This document shows positions 8,059-16,785 of a stretch of DNA of 64,000 bases, piece by piece. Position 1 is the stretch's first letter; each line of letters begins with the position of its first letter. The notes beneath the pieces were generated by a model that saw only the letters and a program-made list of their open reading frames with translations, ran no database searches and was not told the DNA's origin. The stretch comes from Agrobacterium rubi TR3 = NBRC 13261 (GTDB taxonomy: Bacteria; Pseudomonadota; Alphaproteobacteria; Rhizobiales; Rhizobiaceae): positions 186,001-250,000 of the forward strand of contig NZ_BBJU01000007.1 of the NCBI RefSeq assembly GCF_000739935.1. The letters run 5' to 3'. Made by a program: the position numbers and the translations under genes.

Positions 8059-8640
8059 TTATGTCTGGTTCCAGTTTCGAACTACCGGTTCGTCAAGATT
8101 GTGTTCATATCCCAAAATACTGATGCTGGTGGTGTCCAGAATAAAACAAGAGCCTGCCACGGCGTCTAATCCCAGCCATCGAGCAGCGAAAACCCGGAGA
8201 AAATGAGAGCTCGAAAAGATCAGAACATTGCCGCTGACCGATCGGATTTTCGTGATGACGGCATCGGCTCTGTTGCTGACGTCCAGCACGGTTTCACCAT
8301 CCGGGCAGCCGTGCTGGAAGATGTTCCAGCCTGGTTGATGGGTCTGTATGTCCTTCGTCGTGATGCCCTCGTAACGCCCGTAGTCCCATTCAGCGAGGTT
8401 GTCGTCTATCTCAACTCTTGCGCTGAAGCCCGCCAGCTCGCAGGTCTTTCGTGCGCGTTGAGACGGGCTGGAAAACACCGCGTGGAAATCAATAGCGGGT
8501 ATCCGCTGTTTCAGCAGCCTGGCGGCATTCTCGCCATTGTCCGTAAGAGGTATGTCGCTTCGCCCAGTGTGCCGGCCGGACAGTGTCCATTCCGTTTCTC
8601 CATGACGAACTAGAAAGATCTGAGGGTATTGCGTGGTCAT
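8059..8640 (-). CDS. Histidine phosphatase superfamily protein (phosphoglycerate-mutase-like)
   Basis: A 193-residue cytoplasmic protein with FLVRHGETEW at residues 9-18 (the phospho-accepting His is in RHG), a Glu in LAEWDYGRYEG, and the second His in FSSSHFLRV. It matches the short phosphatase branch (GpmB/CobC-like) acting on small phosphate esters rather than true mutases. The substrate cannot be read from sequence. Position directly before zwf hints at a sugar phosphate, which is inference. ATG 8640 has AAGG 8 bases upstream. Confidence 0.85.
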   Translation of the reverse strand: MTTQYPQIFLVRHGETEWTLSGRHTGRSDIPLTDNGENAARLLKQRIPAIDFHAVFSSPSQRARKTCELAGFSARVEIDDNLAEWDYGRYEGITTKDIQTHQPGWNIFQHGCPDGETVLDVSNRADAVITKIRSVSGNVLIFSSSHFLRVFAARWLGLDAVAGSCFILDTTSISILGYEHNLDEPVVRNWNQT

Positions 8641-8762
8641 TGCTGCTGCCTTGTTGACTCTATCTCATCTTGTCTCAAGCTGTACCGGCTTCATGCCGAA
8701 AATGCGTCAGCCTGACAGAAGATCGGTCCGAAGGTATAGCGGGCTTCAAGACAAGCCAGACT

Positions 8763-10361
8763 TCAGACGGCGTTTCTCCCGAGAATGAGATCGGCTGCCT
8801 TCTCGCCGATCATCGCGGAGGCGGCCTGGGTGTTGCCGCTGATCAATGTCGGCATGATGGAGGCATCGGCAATCCGCAGCCCTTCAATGCCGCGAACCTT
8901 TAACTCCGGTGTCACGACGGAACCCTCGTCTTTGCCCATTCGGCAAGTGCCGACCGGGTGGTAGATGGAGTCCGAGTGGGCACGAATGAGTTCAATCAAC
9001 TCGGCGTCGCCAAGCTTGTCCTTGCCGTAGAGATATCGGCCGCCATAGCGTGTCAGTGGCTCAGCTTCAAGAATCCGGTGCACCACGCGTGCGCCCTTCA
9101 GCATCAATTGCATATCGGCAGGTGCCGACAGAAAGGCAGGATCGATCCGCGGCGCTCCTGCGGGATCGGACGATGTCAGCCTTACTTCGCCACGGCTTTC
9201 CGGTCGCAAGGCGCATACATGCAGGGTAATGCCGCGCACCATATGGGTGTGTCGCGCATGATCATCGACAAGCGCTGTACAAAAATGAAATTGCAAATCT
9301 GGTCTGTCCAGAGACGGATCGCTTTTCACGAAACCACCTGCTTCTGCGATATTGCTGGTCAGCAACCCCCTTCCTTTTCGCCATGCGGGGAAGGCGGCGG
9401 CAGCGCGCATCAATGTGTCCGGCCCAAATCCGAAAAGACCCGGTCCTCGCATCTGTTTCATGGCCGTATAGTCGAGATGGTCCTGAAGGTTGCTACCGAC
9501 GCCGGGCGCGTCGATGACAATCGGTATGCCGTGTTCACGCAGATGCGTGGCGGGACCGATACCCGAGATCATCAAGAGGTGTGGAGACAGTATGGCTCCG
9601 GCCGAAACGATGACTTCACGTCTTGCGCGGATGGTGCGGCGTTCTCTGCCAGACACCACGACGACGCCGCACGCGCGGCGTTCCTCGATAACGAGACGTT
9701 CAGCGCGCGTGTTTGCGAGGATAGTCACGTTCGGCCATGTCGATGCATTCGCCAGATAAGCAGACCCTGCATCCAGACGGGCACCACGTTGCTGGAAAAC
9801 CTGATAGAGACTCACACCCTCCTGTTGTGGACCGTTGAAGTCCGCATTGTGCCGGTAGCCCATCTGTTGTGCCGCTTCGATGAAGGCGAGAGACAAGGGG
9901 CCGGGTGACACCTGATCGGACACGACGAGCGGCCCACTGTTGCCGTGCAGCGGACCTGCGCCGTGTTGGTTGTTTTCCGACCTCACAAACAGGGGCAACA
10001 CGCTTTGCCAATCCCATCCGTCGCAGCCCGCAGCCGCCCAGTCGTCGTAATCTTGCGCCTGTCCGCGAATGTAGATCATCGCATTGATCAAGCTCGAGCC
10101 ACCAACGCCACGCCCACGCGGCACATAACCCTTTCGACCACCGAGCCCGGATTGCGGTACGGTCTCGAAGGCGTAATTACGGCGGGATTTGAATGGCACC
10201 AGCATCGCCATGCCGCTTGGGATGATCGACAGGATCGAAGGCTTGGGGCGACCCGCCTCGATTAAAATGACGGATGGTTTTTCCGGCGCGGCGGCAAGAC
10301 GCGCAGCCAACGCGCAACCGGCTGGTCCGGCACCCACGATAAGGTAATCCGCTTCCTCCAT
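8763..10361 (-). CDS. GMC-family FAD oxidoreductase (choline/alcohol dehydrogenase-like)
   Basis: A 532-residue flavoprotein. The N-terminus YLIVGAGPAGCALAARLA binds FAD; GGSSLINAMIYIRG and the long loop following it are GMC signature 1; SAGAILSPHLLMISGIG is signature 2. The C-terminus holds HPVGTCRMG with the catalytic His and SGNTQAASAMIGEKAADLIL with the second catalytic residue. It resembles choline dehydrogenase BetA and AlkJ-type alcohol dehydrogenases, but no betaine gene is nearby, so the alcohol is unknown. ATG 10361 follows GAGGAG. It lies 61 bp after the two secreted-protein genes and may be co-transcribed. Confidence 0.88.
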   Translation of the reverse strand: MEEADYLIVGAGPAGCALAARLAAAPEKPSVILIEAGRPKPSILSIIPSGMAMLVPFKSRRNYAFETVPQSGLGGRKGYVPRGRGVGGSSLINAMIYIRGQAQDYDDWAAAGCDGWDWQSVLPLFVRSENNQHGAGPLHGNSGPLVVSDQVSPGPLSLAFIEAAQQMGYRHNADFNGPQQEGVSLYQVFQQRGARLDAGSAYLANASTWPNVTILANTRAERLVIEERRACGVVVVSGRERRTIRARREVIVSAGAILSPHLLMISGIGPATHLREHGIPIVIDAPGVGSNLQDHLDYTAMKQMRGPGLFGFGPDTLMRAAAAFPAWRKGRGLLTSNIAEAGGFVKSDPSLDRPDLQFHFCTALVDDHARHTHMVRGITLHVCALRPESRGEVRLTSSDPAGAPRIDPAFLSAPADMQLMLKGARVVHRILEAEPLTRYGGRYLYGKDKLGDAELIELIRAHSDSIYHPVGTCRMGKDEGSVVTPELKVRGIEGLRIADASIMPTLISGNTQAASAMIGEKAADLILGRNAV

Positions 10362-10422
10362 ATCTTCTCCTCCCCGTAGAGTTCTGAAGATATTTGAGGG
10401 TTACGTCAAACCTCTTGCTTGG

Positions 10423-10851
10423 CTACTCGCAGGTGTCGGCGATTTTTTTGAGTTCGACGGCGGGTTCCAGCATCGTACCGGGTGCCTTGCCGACGAAGCG
10501 GTAGGTGCCACGCCAGAAGCCTTCTGCCGCTTGTGAAATGCGAAGCCGATGATCGCCGTCTTTGCAGGTTGCGTCAAAGGCCAGATCGCCCATATCGGTA
10601 AAATCCAGATCACATTTGGCAGCTTGGGCTTTGGGAAGAACAGGGTTCATGTGGGCTTTTATGGCGGCTTCATCATAACAGATTTGAAAGACCTGTTCGT
10701 CGTTCTTCAGCTCCGGTGTCGGGATCGGAGTGAAGATACGCACCTGCCATAGCCCCGCAGGAAGGCCTGTTTCCTCCGCCAGGACGGGTGGCGATAGTCC
10801 GAAAAGAGCAACAAGGATAGAAAGCCGCTTGAAGGATATCGTTTTGCTCAC
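10423..10851 (-). CDS. Secreted protein, DUF3617-like
   Basis: A 142-residue protein with a signal peptide (hydrophobic LSILVALFGLSPPVLA, cut before EE). The mature part begins with a GLW motif and has four conserved-looking Cys (ICYDE, AKCDLDF, ATCKDG, DTCE). This resembles DUF3617 periplasmic proteins (G-x-W start, paired Cys). I choose GTG 10851 because GGGAG lies 7 bases upstream and the start then overlaps the previous stop as GTGA; ATG 10857 is the alternative. Its C-terminal layout resembles the end of the preceding gene's product, so the two may be related by duplication. Function unknown. Confidence 0.65.
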   Translation of the reverse strand: MSKTISFKRLSILVALFGLSPPVLAEETGLPAGLWQVRIFTPIPTPELKNDEQVFQICYDEAAIKAHMNPVLPKAQAAKCDLDFTDMGDLAFDATCKDGDHRLRISQAAEGFWRGTYRFVGKAPGTMLEPAVELKKIADTCE

Positions 10852-11906
10852 TGGCATTCTCCCATCCGCTTGACGGCGACGTCCGTCATGGGTTGCGGCA
10901 TATCCGTATCGCCCTCGTAGGTCTCATTATAGGATATTTGGCCGGTGAAGCTCTCACCATCATTTTCGGGCTGGAGATACATGCCCCAGGATGCTCCGAT
11001 GCCACCGAGGTCGCATTCGGCTCGCATCTGCACGCCGCTGTCGTAAAAATGCACCTTGTCGATTAGAACGCATTTCACACCTGACGGCTTTGGCATCAGG
11101 GGCAGGGTTTCCGCCGTCATGTCGTCCTTGACGCAAATGTCGCGGGAAGCCTCGACGACCTTCATCTCTGTTTCGGTCCGTTGCAGCGTTTTCCATGTGA
11201 AGCGCCAAAGTCCGCCCCATTCGGGCCGCTCCGTCGGTATCGCACTAGCCTTCGTGTCGGAGCGAACCTGAGGGCTCGAAAGGTCCATGGTCTCGAGCGC
11301 CAGCCGTCTCGAGAACCAGGCGCCCAGGATATTAAAGTCGTTGAACGTTATGTGATAGGGCTTGAGAACCTCATCCTGCTCGCTGAGCGCCGTTCCGGCG
11401 ACAGATGCTTTCCGTGCGTAATAGACCTGGATTTCACGAAATTTCTCCTCAGGCATCGGCTCGTTTTGCGTGAGGGGTGCTTGATTGAGGACCGATTGTG
11501 CGACATCCTTGCCGAATGCCGCATAGGTGCCTTGAGCATTTTCCGCGAAATAGGCGCCAAAGATTTCCACCATCGCAAATGTTTTGTCCAGCTTCATCCG
11601 CTCGCCATAGGCAGCGCTCGCGGCATCGAAGCTGGCTTTGTCTGTTCCGAACTTTTGGTAGATCGCCTCGTGATCACCGTCGGGATCGAGGAACATCGCA
11701 TAGGTTATGTGGCTGTATGTTCGGAAATCGACCCCGTTTATCGGTTCCAGCATCTTCAGATCAAAGCCCTCCCGCAGGGTGGCAATTTTCGGTGGCGAGG
11801 TTGGGGAGGGGGTTTCGATAGTGGCACTGGCATCCTGTGCCAAGCCCATAGTGGGCGCCGAAAAGGCCATGATAACAGACAGAACGGCAATACAGGAGCG
11901 TGACAC
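10848..11906 (-). CDS. Secreted two-part protein of unknown function
   Basis: A 352-residue protein starting at GTG 11906 (AGGGA upstream) with a signal peptide ending GLAQ. Residues about 50-210 form an alpha-helical-looking region I do not recognise. From about residue 230 the pattern GGLWRFTWK ... DICVKDD ... VKCVLID ... AECDLGG ... GECQ has the same Gly-Leu-Trp start and spaced cysteines as the downstream 142-residue protein. I infer an unknown N-terminal domain fused to a DUF3617-like domain. The stop overlaps the next start by 4 bp, so the two are translationally coupled and probably work together in the periplasm. Confidence 0.6.
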   Translation of the reverse strand: MSRSCIAVLSVIMAFSAPTMGLAQDASATIETPSPTSPPKIATLREGFDLKMLEPINGVDFRTYSHITYAMFLDPDGDHEAIYQKFGTDKASFDAASAAYGERMKLDKTFAMVEIFGAYFAENAQGTYAAFGKDVAQSVLNQAPLTQNEPMPEEKFREIQVYYARKASVAGTALSEQDEVLKPYHITFNDFNILGAWFSRRLALETMDLSSPQVRSDTKASAIPTERPEWGGLWRFTWKTLQRTETEMKVVEASRDICVKDDMTAETLPLMPKPSGVKCVLIDKVHFYDSGVQMRAECDLGGIGASWGMYLQPENDGESFTGQISYNETYEGDTDMPQPMTDVAVKRMGECQ

Positions 11907-12030
11907 GATGGTATGTCCCTCTACACATTGTCGATATTTATAATCGTGAAAATATCATAAAAATCATTATGGAATGAAAAGCGCTTATGCAAGGTTGAAT
12001 ATATGCCACGCAGCGTTCCCTTTGCCGATG

Positions 12031-12747
12031 TTAGTGCAGGCCTCCGACACCCAGCAGGCGTTCGACTGCGCTCTTGTCATCTGACAGTTGGCGTGGCGTT
12101 CCCGTCCATGCCACGCGTCCGCGCTCAAGCACGATAACGGTGTCTGCGAAGTCGAGAGCGCTTTGAATTCGCTGCTCCACCAGGACAATCGTCATGTCAC
12201 CTGTCCGGGCCAGTTCTGAAAAGACGATCATGAGCTCTTCGCAGATGACGGGCGCCAGACCTTCCAGTGGTTCATCGAGAAGGAGCACTGATGGACGGCC
12301 GAGAATGGTACGTGCGGTGGACAACATCTGCTGTTCTCCACCGGAAAGCTGACCACCAAGATTTCGGCGGCGCTCTTTCAAACGCGGAAACATTGCATAG
12401 GCCTCCTCCATCGCGCCTTTGGGACGTGACTTCAGACCAACGGATAGATTTTCCTCCACAGACAGACTTGGAAAGATGCACCGTGCTTGCGGCACATAGC
12501 CGAGACCGACATGAGCACGTGCAGCACTGGCCATCGACGTGATATCTGCCGACCCTATGTTGATCGTGCCGTTGTAGCGCTTCGTTTGTCCGGCGAGTGT
12601 GGCTAGCAGAGTGGTCTTGCCCATTCCGTTGCGTCCAAGCAGGGCAAGCCGCCCGCCAGATGGAACGGAAAACGAGATGTCTTCCAAAATACGTGTCGGG
12701 CCATAGCCGGCCGACAGTCCTTTGACCTCAAGCGGCATGGCTGGCAT
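12031..12747 (-). CDS. livF: Branched-chain amino-acid-type ABC transporter ATP-binding protein LivF
   Basis: One of the two ATPases of a LIV/HAAT-type importer. Walker A is GRNGMGKTTL, the signature is LSGGEQQML, and Walker B is VLLLDEPLEG with the glutamate present; the VPQ Q-loop (GYVPQARCIF) is intact. About 238 residues is typical of LivF. I start at ATG 12747 because GGGAG lies 8 bases upstream; ATG 12738 is a second choice. It overlaps the livG stop and is the last gene of livKHMGF. The transported substrate may be an amino acid, amide or urea-type compound. Confidence 0.9.
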   Translation of the reverse strand: MPAMPLEVKGLSAGYGPTRILEDISFSVPSGGRLALLGRNGMGKTTLLATLAGQTKRYNGTINIGSADITSMASAARAHVGLGYVPQARCIFPSLSVEENLSVGLKSRPKGAMEEAYAMFPRLKERRRNLGGQLSGGEQQMLSTARTILGRPSVLLLDEPLEGLAPVICEELMIVFSELARTGDMTIVLVEQRIQSALDFADTVIVLERGRVAWTGTPRQLSDDKSAVERLLGVGGLH

Positions 12748-13492
12748 TGGCGTAGCTCCCCAGATAGGCCTCGCGGACGCGGGCATCCTGTGTGACATCG
12801 GCGGGTGAACCATCGAAAATGATCGTGCCTGCAGCCAGAACGACGACGCGTTTTGCGAAGCGAAAGACCAGATCCATATCATGTTCGATCATCAGAACGG
12901 CAAGATCAGGTGGCAGGTCGGCAAGCGCCTGCTCAATGCGGCCCGTATCGCTCTGTGGAACGCCAGCCGCCGGTTCATCGAGCAGAAGCACTTTCGGTTT
13001 GAGCGCCATGGCGACGGCAAGTTCAAGCAGTCGCTGCTTGCCATAGGCGATTTCTCTGACTTTACGGTGCATCAGTTCTTGAAGACCAAGCGTATGCAAC
13101 AGCGTGTCGACTTCAGCCATGACGTCCGGCATCTTGAGATAGTTTCCGAACATTCGCCCTGTTCTGCCTTGGCGCTGCAAAACCGCCAGAGCAATGTGTT
13201 CAGCGGCTGACATATCGAGAAACAGGCGAGTCACCTGAAACGAACGCACGAGGCCGCGCTTGACGCGCCCGTTTGCGCCTATGGTCGTCACCGTCTCTCC
13301 GTTCAGCCGAACATCACCGGAATCGGGCTGGAGATTGCCGGTCACGAGGTTGACGAAGGTGGTCTTGCCCGCACCGTTCGGGCCAATCAGCGCGACGCGA
13401 TCGCCTGGCGCCATGGACAGGGTAACATTGTTGGTCACCGAGAGGCCGCCGAAGGATTTCTGAAGATTGACGACTTCAAACACCGCACTCAT
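12728..13492 (-). CDS. livG: Branched-chain amino-acid-type ABC transporter ATP-binding protein LivG
   Basis: The second ATPase, with Walker A GPNGAGKTTF and Walker B VLLLDEPAAG followed by a VPQ stretch typical of LivG. The family ABC signature (normally LSYG) appears here as REIAYGKQRLLELA. It ends near YLGSY, as LivG proteins do. ATG 13492 overlaps the livM stop as ATGA with AGGTGA upstream, so the longer frame to 13522 is not used. Translational coupling with livM fixes equal dosage in the complex. Confidence 0.9.
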   Translation of the reverse strand: MSAVFEVVNLQKSFGGLSVTNNVTLSMAPGDRVALIGPNGAGKTTFVNLVTGNLQPDSGDVRLNGETVTTIGANGRVKRGLVRSFQVTRLFLDMSAAEHIALAVLQRQGRTGRMFGNYLKMPDVMAEVDTLLHTLGLQELMHRKVREIAYGKQRLLELAVAMALKPKVLLLDEPAAGVPQSDTGRIEQALADLPPDLAVLMIEHDMDLVFRFAKRVVVLAAGTIIFDGSPADVTQDARVREAYLGSYANASHAA

Positions 13493-14493
13493 GGGCTCAC
13501 CTGCTTTTTGCGGCTGAACCATGCTGCCGCCGTTCCATACAATCCTTTGGGAGCGAAAAAGACAACGATGATCAGGAGGGCGCCCACCATTGTCAGCCAG
13601 TGGAATGGATTTGCCGCGGAAACATAGTCTTCAAACAACATGAACACGACGGTTCCCAATAGCGCTCCGAAGAGCGAGCCGGTACCACCGAGAACCACCA
13701 TGACCAAGGCTTCCGCAGACATCGTAAACGACAGGCTATCGAGACCCACGACCTGCGTCGTGATGGCATTCAACGCGCCGCCGACACCGGCAACGGCACC
13801 GGAAATCACATACATCTTGATGACAGCAGTTTTCGGTGATCCACCCATGGCGCGCACACGCAGCGGGTCTTCCTTGATGCCACGGCACAGCATGCCGAAG
13901 GGTGAGCGCACGATGAAGCGCAGCAGAATGAATATGAGGAGCAGCAGCGCCATGGCAAACACATAGGCCGTGTGGCCGTAGAGGTCGAACTCGAACAGCC
14001 CGAAGATGGGGTCTGGTGCGATGCCGGAGAGACCATCGCTGCCGCCGGTCCAGCTGGATGCCTTGTTGGCAAATTCGTGAAACAGATGGATGAGTGCAAT
14101 GGACAAAACCAGCTGTGGCAGCCCATGGCCGCGCAAAAGGATAATGCCGCTCAAAAGCCCCGCCAGGGCACCGCCGCCGATACCGGCCAGCGTCATCAGC
14201 AGCGGATCGTTGATGCCGTAATGCGCCGAGACGATGCCTGCTGCATAAGCGCCGGTGCCGAAGAGAGCGGCATGTCCAAGCGTTGCGATCCCGCAATATC
14301 CCGTCACGAGATCGAGCGATAGAACCAGAAGCGCGGTTGCGATGATGCGGGTGAGAAGAGCGAGATTATCGGGAAAGAGGAGATAACCGAATAAGGCGAC
14401 GACGATGATCGCGACAATACCGATCGTGTCGCGCGCCATGGAACGATGCGGACGAGCAGCATGTTGAGGGTTCGAGTTAGCAACAGTCACCAT
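13489..14493 (-). CDS. livM: Branched-chain amino-acid-type ABC transporter permease LivM
   Basis: A 334-residue inner-membrane permease with about eight to ten helices. The motifs GYCGIATLGHAALFGTGAYA near the N-terminal third and SPFGMLCRGIKEDPLRVRAM before a late helix are the LivM hallmarks; the latter is the coupling loop to the ATPase. The C-terminus FFAPKGLYG is also typical. ATG 14493 follows the livH stop by one base (TGATATG). Confidence 0.9.
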   Translation of the reverse strand: MVTVANSNPQHAARPHRSMARDTIGIVAIIVVALFGYLLFPDNLALLTRIIATALLVLSLDLVTGYCGIATLGHAALFGTGAYAAGIVSAHYGINDPLLMTLAGIGGGALAGLLSGIILLRGHGLPQLVLSIALIHLFHEFANKASSWTGGSDGLSGIAPDPIFGLFEFDLYGHTAYVFAMALLLLIFILLRFIVRSPFGMLCRGIKEDPLRVRAMGGSPKTAVIKMYVISGAVAGVGGALNAITTQVVGLDSLSFTMSAEALVMVVLGGTGSLFGALLGTVVFMLFEDYVSAANPFHWLTMVGALLIIVVFFAPKGLYGTAAAWFSRKKQVSP

Positions 14494-14494
14494 A

Positions 14495-15358
14495 TCAACG
14501 TGCCCTTCCGGCAAAGCCGCGTGGGAACACGCAAATGATAGCGATCACGGCAAGGTAGAAGAAGAATTCGCCGAATTCCGGCATGAGATAGCGCCCCGTC
14601 GTGTCGATGCTGCCGAGAACAAGGCACGCGATCAACGCGCCGGATATCGAGCCCGCGCCACCCACTGACACCACGACGAGGAACGTCACCATGTACCGCA
14701 GGGCGTAATAGGGTTCGACCGGCAAAAGTTCGGCACCAATGACGCCACCCATTGCGGCAAGACCAACGGCAACAGCAAAACTCAAGGCATAGATGATCTC
14801 GGTTCGAACCCCGAGTGCCGCAGCCATTGCGGCATTATCGACCGAGGCGCGCAGCTTCACCCCGAAGCTCGTTCGCTCGATGGCAAACCAGAGGCCCACA
14901 GCAACGGCCAGTCCGCAAGCGATGGCAAAGAGACGATGGACGGGAATGGTGCGAAAGCCAAGATCGGCCGAACCCTGCAAGGTTGGAGGGAGCGGAATGG
15001 TTTTCAGCGTCGGACCGAAGACGTAATTGGCTATGCCGATGATGCAAAAGGTTATGCCGATCGTCATCAGAACCTGCGTCAGTTCCGGCGCACCATAGAT
15101 GCGGCGATAAAGAAATCGTTCGATCGGGATAGCCACGATAATGGTGCCGATGACGGCGGCAAGCACTCCGATACCATAGTTGAGCCCCAGATCGCGCACC
15201 GCATAGGACGCGATATAGCCACCAATCATCGCGAACGCACCATGTGCCAGATTGACGACACGCATCAGGCCCATGGTCACAGACAGGCCGATGGAAATCA
15301 CGAACAGCACCATGCTGTAGGCAAGCGCATCGACGGCAATGCTGAAGACTGTCTGCAT
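14495..15358 (-). CDS. livH: Branched-chain amino-acid-type ABC transporter permease LivH
   Basis: A 287-residue permease, about eight helices. GLMRVVNLAHGAFAMIGGYI near residue 30-50 and ERTSFGVKLRASVDNAAMAA (the EAA-like coupling loop) are diagnostic of LivH. The gene starts 97 bp after livK stops; no hairpin stands out in that gap, so readthrough from livK is likely. It pairs with LivM to form the channel. Confidence 0.9.
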   Translation of the reverse strand: MQTVFSIAVDALAYSMVLFVISIGLSVTMGLMRVVNLAHGAFAMIGGYIASYAVRDLGLNYGIGVLAAVIGTIIVAIPIERFLYRRIYGAPELTQVLMTIGITFCIIGIANYVFGPTLKTIPLPPTLQGSADLGFRTIPVHRLFAIACGLAVAVGLWFAIERTSFGVKLRASVDNAAMAAALGVRTEIIYALSFAVAVGLAAMGGVIGAELLPVEPYYALRYMVTFLVVVSVGGAGSISGALIACLVLGSIDTTGRYLMPEFGEFFFYLAVIAIICVFPRGFAGRAR

Positions 15359-15455
15359 AAGGCGATCCCGATGCGCGATGGAGGATTTTGTAAATCTGGA
15401 CCCGAAGTGCGATTGTGCACCTCAGGTCTGTCTGAACAAGTCGGGTCTGCGAACT

Positions 15456-16628
15456 TTACTTCGCAGCGGCTAGACCGGGATCGCCCTGCTTTTCAAAGGT
15501 CTGTATTTCCTTGTTGAAATAGGTGCCATCATCAGCCTTTGTCACCTCGCGCAGATAGATGTTCTGCGTGATGTGGCGGCTTTCCGGGTCAATCGAAACG
15601 GGTCCACGTGGGCTTACCCAAGACAAACCCTTCACGGCTTCCACGGCCTTCGCCGCGTCCTGCTTGCCGCCTGTCGCCTCGATCATCTTGTAGATGACAT
15701 GCATGCCGTCATAAGCACCGACGGCCGGAAACGAAAGTTCTGCCTTGTTGCCGATGGCCTTGGTTGCGGCCTCTACGAAAGACTTGTTTTCAGGAGAATC
15801 ATGCGAAACTGCGTACTGGAACGTCGTCTGGATGCCGAGTGCCGCTTCGCCAAGGGCTGGCAGGTCGGATTCCTGGGTCAAATCACCAGGGGCAAAGAAC
15901 TTTATGCCGCCGGATTTCAAACCGTTCTCGTTATAGGCTTTCACGAAGCCGAGTGTCGTCGGGCCTGAGGGCAGGAAAGCGAATACGCCCTGCGCGCCCG
16001 AATCCTTGATGCGCTGCATGATCGGGCTGAAATCGTTGGTGGAAAGCGGCATGCGGATCGCTTCGACGACCTGCCCACCTTCCTTCTCGAAAGCTGCCTT
16101 GAATGCATTTTCGGCATCGACGCCGGGACCGTAGTCACTGACGACGGAAATTACTTTCGTTACGCCCGCATCGTGAGCGACTTTCGCAATCGGTGTCGAT
16201 GTTTGCCACGTGGTGAAGGATGTGCGGACGACGAGCGGACTTTTGGTGACGATAGCCGATGTCGCAGCGTTCATGATGACGAGCGGCGTGTTTGCCTGTT
16301 TGAGAATGGGTGTTACTGCCATGGCGTCGGGCGTGAAATAGAAGCCTGCGAGATATTGCACCTTCTCTTTGACGACGAGTTCCTGCGCAAGCGCCTTTGA
16401 CTGGGCGGGATCGGCTGCGGGCAAGTCGCGGTAGATGATCTCGATGGTGTTATCGCCGACTTTGTTGCCATTGGTGGCGATATAGGCGTCGATCCCGGCC
16501 TTGAAATTTTTGCCCTGCAAGGCGAACGGCCCCGAAAACGGTCCGACGACACCGACTTTGATGGTGTCGGCATAGGCCGCAGTGCTCATGGTGATTGCCG
16601 CTATTGCGGCCAGAACGAACCGTTTCAT
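15456..16628 (-). CDS. livK: Periplasmic substrate-binding protein of the Liv-type transporter
   Basis: A 390-residue binding protein. The signal peptide MKRFVLAAIAAITMSTAAYA is followed by mature DTIKVGVVGPFSGPFALQG, the standard start of type I HAAT binding proteins (Peripla_BP_6). ATG 16628 is preceded by GGGAGGA; the frame is open to 16703 but without a better site. It is the first gene of the transporter operon. The ligand pocket cannot be assigned by eye; leucine, amides or aromatic acids are all possible for this family. Confidence 0.88.
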   Translation of the reverse strand: MKRFVLAAIAAITMSTAAYADTIKVGVVGPFSGPFALQGKNFKAGIDAYIATNGNKVGDNTIEIIYRDLPAADPAQSKALAQELVVKEKVQYLAGFYFTPDAMAVTPILKQANTPLVIMNAATSAIVTKSPLVVRTSFTTWQTSTPIAKVAHDAGVTKVISVVSDYGPGVDAENAFKAAFEKEGGQVVEAIRMPLSTNDFSPIMQRIKDSGAQGVFAFLPSGPTTLGFVKAYNENGLKSGGIKFFAPGDLTQESDLPALGEAALGIQTTFQYAVSHDSPENKSFVEAATKAIGNKAELSFPAVGAYDGMHVIYKMIEATGGKQDAAKAVEAVKGLSWVSPRGPVSIDPESRHITQNIYLREVTKADDGTYFNKEIQTFEKQGDPGLAAAK

Positions 16629-16785
16629 AAATCCTCCCAGATCGATGGCGCACTCCCGCACCAGGGCGGCACATAGCCTGCCCATATCGATCATAGGCAG
16701 CACGAAACGGTAATGTAAAATGAATAAATAAGGCCCGACGCATATATCCCAAGTTATGCGTCACAATCATTCTATGCCGGTTTTC

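Noticed and set aside
8958..9908. 316-codon frame opposite the GMC oxidoreductase
   Set aside because: Antisense shadow with poor composition; the real gene is on the other strand.
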